64,000 nt of DNA from Dugong dugon (Eukaryota; Chordata; Mammalia; Sirenia; Dugongidae), in the NCBI GenBank assembly GCA_030035585.1, contig CM057469.1, forward strand, positions 17,416,501 through 17,480,500. Direction: 5' to 3'. Every line of letters starts with the position of its first letter. Position 1 is the first letter of the stretch. The notes under the pieces are model-generated. The model saw nothing but the letters and a program-made list of their open reading frames with translations. It made no database searches and was not told where the DNA came from. Positions 44,441-55,347 of the stretch are shown here, piece by piece. The position numbers and the translations under genes are program-made.

Positions 44441-46654
44441 GGACATACTTCTTGGGGGTAGAATAAAGTTCATAGTCTGTTAATTTTATAAGCTAGGCTT
44501 GACATGATTTTCTTTTCAAAAGTAATGAAATGTTTATTAACCTTCTTCTACGTATGTGAACTTTGTAAGCCTTTAACTTTACTCACTTCTCAAGAGCTCA
44601 TATCTAAATGCCTCTGATTCTTTTATTCATTCTTAATTATTTTCTCTGACTACTTAGAGTGATATTCCAGGATATGCTGTTTGATAATTTTTAACTACTT
44701 TGATTTAGGATACATCCTAAAATTTCAATCATAGTCACCCAATGTTAATAAAATGAAGGGATTCAGTAACCCAAATTATCCAAAACCATTTTTAGAATCA
44801 CACAGAATTCTGATCTCTTTTCTTATGATTAGTATTTTCTTTTTATTGTTTCTGTTTAACTCTTCACCCGGATTACACACCCATACATCCATAATAAAAC
44901 CATCTTCCTATGGCCAGGACTACGGTGGGCAGAGGAAGATGGCTTGAGCAACACACTGGGTTGTGGAGGAGGCAGAGATGCTCTTACCTTGCTTTACTGG
45001 TATTGGAGCTTGTCTACATTTAGTTTTCCACCAGTACTGAAAGTGATTCAGACACTACTTTTTCTTTAATGAAGTATTATATGCAATTCAGTTCATTCTC
45101 TTGACAGTCTTAGTTCATTTTTCGGTGCCGTTGAGGTGGATAGAGGGCAAGGATTATTCTTCTGGAAATGACCAGGAAACTACTGTGTATCGCCATAAAA
45201 ATAGCACAGTTAATGATTAATGCTAATCGTGATATTCTTTCTTAAAGTTGTTTGAATACCTCAAGTAATTTTTAAAAATGAGATTTGAAATGAAAGTTTT
45301 CCCTACTGCTTTGAGATACATTTTAAAATTAAATGTGTCTAGTGCACATTGATGTCACTGCATTCATATTATTGGGCAGACTTCAGAGTACCCTTTGCCC
45401 TTAACAGTGTGAATCCCTTAGCTGGTTGTAGGTAGGTGGAGAGGTTGAGTGCTAGGAAAGAGGACCTGCCTACTAGTTATTGTTTCCCATTGTACATTTT
45501 TGTTGTAAGAAGCCAGCCCACCACATGGCTCCAATCATACTCCATTGATGTGGACCAGAATTGTTGAAATGCAAGTGGTTGCTGATGAGGCTACAAAGAT
45601 TAATAAATATTTGTTAGATTAATAAATTAATGAAATAGTTCTTAAACTGATGACAGAATCTTAAAATTAGTCTCCTAGAAATTGAGCATTTTTTAGGTTT
45701 ATGTGCAATGGTTTTGTTTTTTTTATTTTAAATATATAGCTTTTCATCTTAGAGGGGTTTCTTTGCCCCCCCCCTTTTTTTTTTGGTAAAAGTAGTCTAA
45801 GGAAAACAAAGACAAAGATGAAAATTGTAGCGTAAAAATATGAGCATAATCTTAGTGGTCTTGTTGAATGTCTTATTAATGTGAGAGTTTTGAACACTTG
45901 ATTGGAATGAGAGCATTACATAAATTCATAATTACAGTTTACTGATTTGTAGATATGAATAATTAATTTCTGTGCTTGAATGAAAATTACTACATCTGAT
46001 TTTATGTTCATTCACATAAATAATTTTAAAGTTGCTATTAATGCATCTTTTTTATAGATATTGAAGGGCTTATGTATATAGTCTCTGTAATATAGCTTAC
46101 AGGACCACATCTTGCTAAAAATCCATGAAAGATAGAGCGTACTTTATAGCTTGGTAAAATACAAGGCCCTTAAAGGTCGACATGTGTCTTTCTCATCTTT
46201 GTTTCCCTTTCCCAGTAGTATTTTCAATAGTAGTTATTTAAAGTATAAGAAAAATATGCATATGATTGAAATGTCAAGAGAAAGTCTATGAATATCTCAA
46301 GGTTACTCCTTTATAGAATGAATTACTGAAGAACTACTCCTTTATAGGCAGTTGGCCACCTATGAACCAGTCTTCTTACTAATGGTAGAAAGAGAGCAGA
46401 GTATTAGATCTAGTTTGATTCAATGTATTTCACATAGCTGTGTTTAGACTTTGTGGTAACTCTTGAATTGTGTGTTTCCTTGGCTCTTGTGAGTGTTCTC
46501 ATTTGTTTTTCTTCTTTCCTTGTGCATATTTCCTCAGTTTTTATTTTTCTGTCCCATCTTTTTGTTCCTGCCTATCTGATTAACCTCAGCTCCACTGTTC
46601 TCCTATTCATGCTCTATTTTTCAGTAATTTTAAACCACTTAACAGTTGCCTGGA
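44441..46654. other. Unassigned AT-rich DNA
   Basis: No supportable gene. It contains a poly-C/poly-T run near 45764-45785 and otherwise undistinguished sequence. Confidence 0.4.
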
Positions 46655-46975
46655 TGTACTGTGTTTTTTGTATTTCTGCATCTTTGCACATGTTTCTCTT
46701 TTTGTCTGGAATATCCTCCCTTTTCTTTGACAGCCTTGATGAGAGCTCTTACCTTTTAAAAACCAGCTCAGGTATTTAATTTGTGAAGCTTTTCGTAAGT
46801 AGAGTCCGTCAACACTGAATCTTGTACATATCTCTTTTACAGCTTTTTATCACCCTTATTACAGTTGGTTATAAACAGGTTTCTTTATTTCTCCTACTAG
46901 ACTGTAAGCTTCTTGGGAGCCTGGCGATAATAAATATTGATTGATTGAATGGATGAATAAGTGAGGGATTTAGAG
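46655..46975 (+). repeat. L2 3' region
   Basis: The motifs gcacatgtttctctttttgt, ctggaatatcctcccttttc, aaaaccagctcaggtattta, ctactagactgtaagcttct and attgattgattgaatggatg match the L2 3'UTR in sense order. The plus frame at 46453-46779 overlaps it and is not a gene. Confidence 0.85.
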
Positions 46976-47468
46976 CTTATGTTAAAATTGCTCCAGCCTT
47001 CTAATACAATTTTCCAACTCAGACCATGAAAGGTACCATGTCAAGTAGTTGAGAAGACCACAGAGCTAGTATATGTTGTGGACTATGTCCTAAAAGTTCA
47101 TAATCCTAAAGACAGACAGGAAACCATGCAGTTTTTCCAAGACAGTGTAAATTCTAAGGGTTGCTAATAATCTGTAGAAGATTGGCATCACAGCAACACA
47201 CTCATTACCTTATATTCAGCCATACTTGGTAAGGAAATAATGTTGCTGTCTATTCACTTGGTTAAATACAATTTTTATACTTGTTGAGTATATGAAAGCA
47301 CACTTTTTCCTTTTCCCTGGTAGACTACCTCATACATTCTACTTACCTTGTACTTTTTAAATCAAGTTTTAAAAGCCGCTTCTACCTTTTATGTACCTGA
47401 CATAGTTGTCTGAATATCCATGTATCTGGACTTGGATTTGTCTGTATTTATTATTTTTATGTTAATAA
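46976..47468. other. Unassigned DNA
   Basis: No recognised repeat or gene. Confidence 0.4.
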
Positions 47469-47470
47469 CA

Positions 47471-48420
47471 GTTGTCCCTCAGTATTCGTGGGGGATTCGT
47501 TCCACAACCATCCACAGATGCGCAAGTCCCTTATATAAAATGGCATGGTATTTGCATATAACGTACACACTTCCTCAGTATACTTTAAATCATCTCTAGA
47601 TTACTTATAATACCTAATGCAATGTAAGTGCTATGTAAATAGTTGTTATACTGTATTATTTAGGGAATAATGGCAAGACAGGAGGCGAACAATTCTCAAA
47701 CAACGAGTGCCTGAGAGAGACTGAGGGTCTGTGAAATTGCGGGAGGCTACAGCAGGGGATGTCACCTTGAAGACTAAGATGCACCTGACCCAAGCCATGG
47801 TATTTTCAGTCGCATGATATGCTTGCGAAAGCTGGACAATGAATAAGGAAAACTGAAGGAGAATTGATGCCTTTGAATTGTGGTGTTGGCGAAGAATATC
47901 GAATATACCATGAACTGCTAGAAGAACAAACAAATCTGTCGTGGAAGAAGTACAACCAGAATGCTCCTTAGAAGCAAGGATGGCGAGATTATGTCTTACA
48001 TACTTCGGACGTGTTGTCAGGAGGGATCAGTCCCTGGAGAAGGACATCATGCTTGGTAAAGTACAGGGTCAGTGAAAAGGAGGAAGACCCTCAACAAAAT
48101 GGATTGACACAGTGGCTGCAACAGTGGGCTCAAACATAACAACGATTGTGTGAGCATGGCACAGGACCGGGCAGTGTTTTGTTCTCTGGAGCATAGGGTC
48201 GCTATGAGTCGGAACCGACTTGATGGCATCTAACAACAACAACAGCAGGGGATGCCTGCACATCACTTCATTAGTGTGGATTCAGCATATTGCTTGGCAC
48301 TGGGCAAATTCAAGTTTTGCTTTTCGCAACTTTTTTTTTTTCCTCTGGAATATTTTCCCTCTGCAGTTAGTTGAATCTGCAGATGTGGAACCCACGGAAA
48401 TGGAGTGCCAACTGTATATA
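47471..48420. mobile_element. MER2-like Tigger element split by an RTE
   Basis: The left half (47471-47748) begins cagttgtccctcagtattcg and contains cccttatataaaatggcatg and ctagattacttataatacct. The right half (48255-48420) ends ggaacccacggaaatggagt then gccaactg, the inverted complement of the left end with a few changes. Non-autonomous, TcMar-Tigger type. The RTE insertion at 47762-48241 is younger. Confidence 0.85.
47762..48241 (+). mobile_element. RTE 3' fragment with exact 13-bp TSD
   Basis: The 480-bp terminal RTE segment: gtcaccttgaagactaagat, cctttgaattgtggtgttgg, agtccctggagaaggacatc, and the end cgacttgatggcatctaaca. The direct repeat acagcaggggatg is at 47749-47761 and 48242-48254. 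Integration into the Tigger element is therefore exact. Confidence 0.96.
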
Positions 48421-48424
48421 TTAA

Positions 48425-49655
48425 GTGTCTGCCTATCCCAAACAATTTCAAGATCCTTGCTACTTGGCTAGATTGGTTGCTTGGGATTCATGGTAGAAAT
48501 GCAGTCTTCTGTTTGTTTTAAAATGGAGGGAATTTGAACCCCTTTTTTGGTGACTAAACTGGTTCCACGTGATTCCACCTAAGAAGTGATTAAATTGCTG
48601 GTCTTACATAATAAAGCCTAGCTGAATTTGTGAATTGATTGCTGTTATATTTATTGTTCAGTCTCTTTACAGCAATAGGACAGGCTTGAGTATCTGATAT
48701 TGGTGGTTTCTTGTATTGAAATATTTTGATCTCTTCACTGAAAGCCTGTGATCTAGTGAAATTCAAAGCAGGATTCCAAAGGACAGTGAAAATGATTAAG
48801 GTCCTGCCTCTGCCTTGCTGTGTGTTTATATTGTAAAGCTCTTATTTTTGGTGTTCTAACATCAGGATCTTGTTTTCTTAGTCAGGCTTGTGGACAGTGG
48901 GTTGAACTTCCTTTCGTCATGGGGAGGAGGTGCATGGGAGGTCTCTCACAGGGTATGTTGGCCAGAAACAGCTGTTTGGATTCCATTCTTCAAGGAATTC
49001 AATAGTTCCTCAGATTCAGGTGTGTTAGATACGTTAGGTTTTATCAGTCATACATGTGTTACACATGTGTTCTATGAATTACTTTATCTGGTGTTTTAGA
49101 AAAATACTAGCGAGAGAGATCAGAAAACATGTATCATTTGCTTATTGGTGTAATTCCCTCTCGAATGGACAAGGATAACAGTTGTTTATTTATATATTAT
49201 GTGACATGGGGAGGAGTAATATAACTGACTAGATGTTCTTAGCTTTCTGTTTCTGTGAAATAAATAAAAATTAGCTAGGAGAAAGAGAATCCATATGGAA
49301 AAATCATCTGCTTTCAACAAGTAATAACAGTTTTCAGTTTTTACCATAGGAAGTCACCAAAGTACAAAAAGTAGTTCAGAAATAAAATAACTGTTTCCTT
49401 TAGAATTTTGTTTAATATATTAAATTTTGTTCTTATGCTACCTACCTATTTTAAAATACGTCAACAGCAAAAATGCTTATAGTAAAAATTACCAGCTTTG
49501 GTTTATATATTTAGATGAAGTCCTTTTTGAAGATGAGCAAATTTTGTGAAATACTCATGAATCTGCAGCTTATAATCAGGCTACCAGGTTTCTGCCATTG
49601 CAATAACATATTTAATTTTATTTAAACTATTGTATTTTAACTATTTAAGTTAGTG
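48425..49655. other. Unassigned DNA
   Basis: 1.2 kb with no recognised repeat. Short overlapping frames at 48820-49099 lack any domain. Confidence 0.4.
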
Positions 49656-49871
49656 TTTTAAATAGCTTTATTGAGATATAATTTACAGCTCATACAATTG
49701 ACTTATTTAAAGTATACAATTTAGTGTATTCATAGGATGTGTAACTATCACCATAATCTAATTTTAGAACATTTTTGTCACCTCAAAAAGAAACCCAGCA
49801 CCCATTAGCAGTCATTTTCCATCACCCCGACCCCAGCCTCTGGCAACCACTAATCTACTTTGCCCCTGTGT

Positions 49872-50072
49872 TGTTGTCAGTTGCTGTGGAGTCGACTCTA
49901 GCTCATAGTGACCTCATGAATTACAGAGTAGAATTGTTCTATAGAGTTTTCTTGGCTGTAATCTTAACGGAAGCAGATTGCCAGGCTTTTTCTTCCACAG
50001 TACGATTGGGTGGGTTTGAACCACCAGCTTTTAGGTTAGCAGTCAAACACAAACTGTCTGCATCACCTGGGA
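49872..50072 (-). mobile_element. AfroSINE in the nested L1
   Basis: Antisense. The motifs tcagttgctgtggagtcgac, agctcatagtgacctcatga, cggaagcagattgccaggct, gggtttgaaccaccagcttt and a worn head complement are seen. Confidence 0.88.
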
Positions 50073-50136
50073 CCTTTCTGTCCCTATAGATCTGCCTGTT
50101 CTGTACAAAACAAAAACAGAACAAAACCCACACAAA

Positions 50137-50333
50137 CCTGTTGCCATCGACTAGATTTCAACTCATGGTGACCCTATAGGACAGAGTAGAGCTTCCCCAT
50201 AGGGTTTCTAAGGCTGAAATCTTCATGGAACCAGACTGCCACATCTTTCTCCCACAGAGTGGCTGGTTTATTCAAACTGCTGACCTTTTGGTTTGCAGCC
50301 GAATGCTTTAGCCACTGTGCCACTAGGGCTCCT
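50137..50333 (-). mobile_element. Second AfroSINE in the nested L1
   Basis: Antisense. The motifs cctgttgccatcgactagat, tcatggtgaccctataggac, agggtttctaaggctgaaat, gaaccagactgccacatctt, ctgaccttttggtttgcagc and the head complement gtgccactagggctcct. Nearly full length. Confidence 0.95.
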
Positions 50334-50496
50334 ACTATTCTGTACATTTCATACAAATGGAATCATACAATAAGTGATCTTTTGTGACTTCTTTTACTTA
50401 GTATGTTTTCAAGGTTCATTCATCTTATAGCATGTATCAGTACCCATTTTTATTACTAAATAATATCTATTATATGGCTATACTACATTTTGTTTT

Positions 50497-53400
50497 CCAC
50501 CACGTGTCTGTCAGTTTGTTGTACTGTGGTGGCTTCTGTGTTGCTATGATACTGGAAACTTTGCCACTGGTATTTCAAATACCAGCAGGGTCACCCTTGA
50601 TGGAAAGGTTTCAGTAAAGCTTCTAGACTAAGACAGACTAAGAAGAAAGACCTGGCAGTCTACTTTGGAAAAAATTGGCCAGTGAAAACCTTCTAAATAG
50701 CCTCAGAACATTGTCTGATTTAGTGCTGGAAGATGAGCCCCGCAGTTGGGAAGAAACTCAAAATACAACTAGGGTAGAGCTACCTCCTCAAAGTAGAGTC
50801 GACCTTAATGCATAGATGGAGTCAAGGTTTTGGGACCTTCATTTGCTGGTGTGGCACGACTCAAAGTGAGAAGAAGCAGTTGCGAGCATCCATTAATAAT
50901 TGGAAGGTGGAATGTATGAAGGATGAATCTATGAAAACTAGAAATCGTCAAAAATGAAATGGATCACATAAATATCAGAATCCTAGGGATTAGTGAGCTG
51001 AAATGGACTGGTATTGGCCATTTTGAATCAGACAATCGTATGGTCTACTATGCTGGGAATGACAGCTTAAAGAGGAATGGCATCGTGTTCATCATCAAAA
51101 AGAATATTTCAAGATCTATCCTGAAGTACTACGCTGTCAGTGATAGGATAATATCCATACACCTACGAGGAAGAGTAGTTAGTACGACTATTATTCAAAT
51201 TTATACACCAACCACTAAGGCCAAAGATGAGAAATTGAAGATTTTTACCAACTTTTGCAGTCTGAAACTGATGAAACATGCAATCAAGATGCATTGATAA
51301 TTACTGGTGATTGGAATGTGAAAGTTGGAAACAAAGAGGAAGGATTGGTAATTGGAAAGTAAGGCCTTGGTGATAGAAATGACACCGGAGATCGCATGAT
51401 AGAAGTTAGCAAGACCAGCACCTTCTTCATTGCAGGTACCTTTTTTCAGCAACATAAACGGCGACTACACACGTGAACCTTCCAGATGGAATAAAGAGGT
51501 ATCAGATCGACTACATATGGGAAAAAGACTATGGAAAAGCTAAATATCATCAGTCAGCGCAAGGCCAGGGACCGTCGATGGTGGAACAGACCATCAATTG
51601 CTCATAAGCAAGTTAAGTTGAAGAAAATTAGAACTAGTCCATGAGAGCCAAAGTACGACCTTGAGTATATCATACCTGAGTTAGAAACCATCTCAAGAAT
51701 AGATTTGATGCATTGAACACTGACGACTGAAGAGCAGAGGAGTTGTGGAATGACATCAAAGACATCATACATGAAGAAAACAGTAGGTCATTAAAAAGAC
51801 AGGAAAGAAAGAAAAGACCAAAATGGATGTCAGAAAAAAACTCTGACGGTTGCTCTGGAACATAGAGTAGCTAAAGAGAAAGGAAGAAATGATGAAGTAA
51901 AACAGCTGAACAGTAGATTTCAAAGGTCGGCTTGAGAGAACAAAGTAAAATATTATGATGAAATGTTCAAAGACCTGGAGATAGAAAACCAAAAGGGAAG
52001 AAGATACTCAATATTTCTTAAGCTGAAAGAACTGAAGAAAAACTTCAAGCTTAGAGTTGCAACACTGAAGGAGTCTCCGTGGAAAATATTAAATGATGCA
52101 GAAAGCATCAAAAACAGATGGAATACACAGAGTCGCTGTACCAAAAAGAATTGGTTGACATTCAGCCACTTCAGGAGGTAGCATATGATGAAGAACCTAT
52201 GGTACTGAAGGAAGAAGTGCAAGCTGCACTGAAGGCAGTGGTGAAAAACAAGGTTCCAGGAATTGATGGAATACCAATTGAGATGTTTCAACAAACGGAT
52301 GTAGTGCTGGAGGTGCTCACTGATCTATATCAAGAAATTTAGAAGACAGCTACCTGGCCAACCAGCTGGAATGGACCCATATTTGTACCCATTCCAAAGA
52401 AAATGATCCAGCCAAATGTGGGGATTATTGAACAATATCATTAATATCACACACAAGTAAAATTTTGTTGAAGATCATTCAAAAGTGATTGCAGGAATGC
52501 ATTGACAGGGAACTGCCAGAAATTCAAGCTGGATTCAAAAGAGGATGTGGAACAAAGGATATCATTGCTGATGTCAGATGGTTCCTACCAGAAATATATT
52601 TACCTGTGTTTTATTGACTATGCAGAGGCATTAGACTGTGTGGATCATAAAAAATTATGGGCAACATTGCAAAGAATGAGAATTCCAGAACACTTAACTG
52701 TACTTATGAGGAACCTGTATATAGACCAAGAGGCAGTCATTCGAACAGAACAACGGGAGACTGGTTTAAAGTCAAGGAAGGTGTGTGTCAGGTTGTTTCA
52801 CCATACTCATTCAGTCTGTATGCTGAGCAAATAATCTGAGAAGCTGGACTATATGAAGAAGAATTGGAGGATTGGAGGAAGACCTGTTAACAGCCTGTGT
52901 TACGCAGATGACACCACCTTGCTTGCTGAAAGTAAAGAGGACTTGAAGCCCTTACTGATGAAGATCAAAGACTACAGCTTTCAGTATGGATTACATCTCA
53001 AAATATAGAAAACAAAACTCCTCACAACTGGACCAGTAAGTAACTTCATGATAAACCGGAGAAAATATTGAAGTTGTCAAGGATTTCATTTCACTTGAAT
53101 CCACAATCAACACTCATGGAAGCAGCAGTCAAGAAATCATACGACATATTGCATTGGGCAGATCTGCTGCAAAAGACCTCTTCAAAGTGTTAAAAAGCAG
53201 AGATGTCACTTTAAGGATTAAAGTGCGCCTGACCCAAGTCATGGTGTTTTCCATTGCCTCAAATGCGTGTGGAAGCTGGACAAGGAATAAGGAAGACCGA
53301 AGAATTATTGATGCCTTTGAATTATGGTCTTAGCAAAGAATTTTGAATATGCCATCAACTGCCAGAAGAACGAACAGATCTGTCTTGGAAGAAGTACAGC

Positions 53401-53679
53401 CAAAATGCTCCTCAGAAGCAAGGGTGGCGAGATTTCGACTCACATGCTTTGGACATGTTATCAGGACGTACCAGTCCCTGGAGAAGGATATCATACTTGG
53501 TAAAGTAAGGGTCAGCTAAAAAGAGGAGCACCTTCAATGAGATGGATTGACACAGTGACTGCAATAATCAGCTCAACAATAACAATTATGAGGATGGCAC
53601 AGCGCTGGGCAGTGTTTCGTTCTATTGTACATAGGGTCACTATGAGTTGAAACCGACTTGACAGTACCTAACAACAACA
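50497..53679 (+). mobile_element. Near full-length RTE (BovB-like) retrotransposon
   Basis: About 3.18 kb, inserted in the old L1. The 5' region is non-coding (ccaccacgtgtctgtcagtt). An apurinic endonuclease-type domain follows (50959-51297, with ISELKWTGIGHFESDNRMVY and IIQIYTPTTKAKDEKL), then linker frames at 51963-52342 and RT frames at 52502-52834 (YLCFIDYAEALDCVDHKKLW) plus an uncaught YADDTTLL box at about 52902. The terminus is cgacttgacagtacctaaca. Frameshifts and stops split the single ORF, so it is dead. The flanking repeats acattttgttt (50485-50495) and acattgctttgttt (53677-53690) are an imperfect target-site duplication. Confidence 0.95.
50905..53300 (+). pseudogene. RTE polyprotein (endonuclease-RT), broken
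   Basis: In RTE elements one ORF encodes an AP-like endonuclease and a reverse transcriptase that carry out target-primed reverse transcription. Here the endonuclease part is open over about 110 codons, but at least four frame changes or stops separate it from the RT part. For example, the open frames 51963-52181 and 52118-52342 overlap in different phases. The RT finger/palm motif DCVDHKK is visible, and the YADD box falls in another short frame. Start and end are estimates from the flanking element structure. Confidence 0.85.
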
Positions 53680-54167
53680 TTGCTTTGTTTATCTGCTCAT
53701 CAGCTGATGGAAGTTTGGACTGTTTCCACTTTCGAATTATTATGAATACTGGTATGAACAGTCATTTTCAAGTGTTTGTGTGGATGTATATTTTCCTTTC
53801 TCTTGGGCATATACCAAGGAGTCGATATACCAAGGGCATATCTAAGGAGGAGCGTGTTTAAATGCTGGGTCATATAGTAACTCTACCTTTAACTTTTTGA
53901 GTAACTGCCAAACTGTTTTCCAAAGCATACACCATTTTACTTCCTGCCAGCAATGTGTGAAGATTTTAATTTCTTCACGTCCTCACCAACACTCGTTATT
54001 TTTGGCATTTTTAATTATATCCATCATAGTGCATATATCATTGTGTTTTTTCTGCATTCATGTGCTTATTGGCTATTTGCGTATCTTTTTTGGAGAAATA
54101 TGTATTCAAATCTTTGCCCACAGTGGGACAAATTTTTTGTTTCTGTTGACATATCTCTAAAATGGCA

Positions 54168-54300
54168 GTAAATCTAGTACCTTCCTAATGAAGTCATTGT
54201 GATGATTAAGAATTGGTATATGTAATATACTTAGAACAGTGACACATAGTAAATTCTTCATTAATGTTGGTTATTATCATTGTTTGCTTATGGCAATTGC
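54168..54300 (+). repeat. MIR 3' tail
   Basis: The motifs cattgtgatgattaagaatt, atatacttagaacagtgaca, catagtaaattcttcattaa and gttggttattatcattg are a MIR tail. Confidence 0.65.
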
Positions 54301-54419
54301 TTAAAAAATTTCTTTAGGTACTAAGAGTCTATTTTAATTTCTCTGCTTAATAAACCTAATCTTCCCAATTATACCATCCCTGTTCTTTTTTTTTTTTTTT
54401 TTTTTTTTTACATATTTTC

Positions 54420-54640
54420 ATTTGTTCACTTGTTCATTTCTTCATCTAGCACCTATCATATGCCATATTCTGTGTTATAAACTAAGAATGCAAAATTTAA
54501 AAAGTCATGGTTGCTCTTCCAGGATGTTTGGAGATATAGACACGAAAATTATAATTTCAGAGCAATGAGTGCCTTAAATATAGGTGCAAAGACAGAGGGA
54601 ATAGTACCTATATGACTTACTTCAGACACCAAGTGCAAGT
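54420..54640 (-). repeat. L2-like fragment, antisense
   Basis: The motifs tcttcatctagcacctatca, tatgccatattctgtgttat and ggtgcaaagacagagggaat resemble antisense L2. A 24-nt poly-T precedes it (about 54387-54410). Confidence 0.5.
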
Positions 54641-54743
54641 TCAGGGGTTTCCCAAAACCACCCTCAGATTTGATAATTCACTAGAATGACCCACAGAACT
54701 TAGGAAAGTGTTATACTTATTACTACAGTTTTAGTATAGTTGT

Positions 54744-54932
54744 AGTTGTTGTTAAATGCAGTTGACTTGGCTCTGACTCATAGTAACCTTATGTATAACA
54801 GAACAAAATGTTGCCCAGTCCTGTGCCATTTTCACAATTGTTGCTTTGTTTGAGCCCATTATTGCAGCCACTGTATTAGTCTGTTTCATTGAATGCCTCT
54901 TTTTCACTGATTGTCTATTTTACCAAACATGA
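54744..54932 (-). mobile_element. RTE 3' end, antisense
   Basis: The motifs gttgttgttaaatgcagttg, ctgactcatagtaaccttat, aacaaaatgttgcccagtcc, gtttgagcccattattgcag and tcactgattgtctattttac match 38747-38935. Immediately followed by an RTE end in the opposite orientation. Confidence 0.9.
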
Positions 54933-54939
54933 TTTCAAA

Positions 54940-55037
54940 TACGGTATGAAGATGGCACGGGACCAGGTAGTGTCTTGTTCTGTTATACATAAAGTACCGT
55001 GAGTCAGAGCTGACTCAACAGCAACTAACAACAATAA
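54940..55037 (+). mobile_element. RTE extreme 3' end, sense
   Basis: The motifs tatgaagatggcacgggacc, aggtagtgtcttgttctgtt, accgtgagtcagagctgact and aacagcaactaacaacaata represent the last 100 bp of the RTE. Together with 54744-54932 it makes a large inverted repeat. Confidence 0.88.
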
Positions 55038-55039
55038 GA

Positions 55040-55235
55040 AATGAATGTTAAATATGTCATTAATACTTTATGCTGATTATATTTTGAATAATATTTTGTA
55101 TATATTGGGTTAGATAAAATAAATTATTAAAATTAATTTCACATTTGAAAAATCTTTAAAAAAATGTGGCTACTAGAAAATTTTAAATTACGTATGTGAG
55201 TTACATATCTGTTGGATGGCACTGTTTTAAGGAAT
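55040..55235. repeat. Fragment of the tgtccaat-type DNA transposon
   Basis: The motifs atattttgtatatattgggt, aaattattaaaattaatttc, aatgtggctactagaaaatt and tctgttggatggcactg are one half of the same family as 39018-39215. Confidence 0.65.
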
Positions 55236-55347
55236 GCAACATACATCTTAACATATCACAATCTACTTCACTTTAATTCTGACTTTATTCTAGAAAAATA
55301 CAGAAATTTTGTTGCACTATAGGTCTGTTCTTCCTCCTTTGTACTAT

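Larger units (their letters stand above)
49660..54167 (-). repeat. Old antisense L1 hosting a nest of insertions
   Basis: The L1 pieces are 49660-49871 (agctttattgagatataatt, ctctggcaaccactaatcta), 50076-50105, 50334-50484 (tcatacaaatggaatcatac, gtatgttttcaaggttcatt) and 53691-54167 (tttatctgctcatcagctga, ctgccaaactgttttccaaa, gtgcttattggctatttgcg). They form one antisense L1 3' half interrupted by two AfroSINEs and one RTE. No coding capacity remains. Confidence 0.88.
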
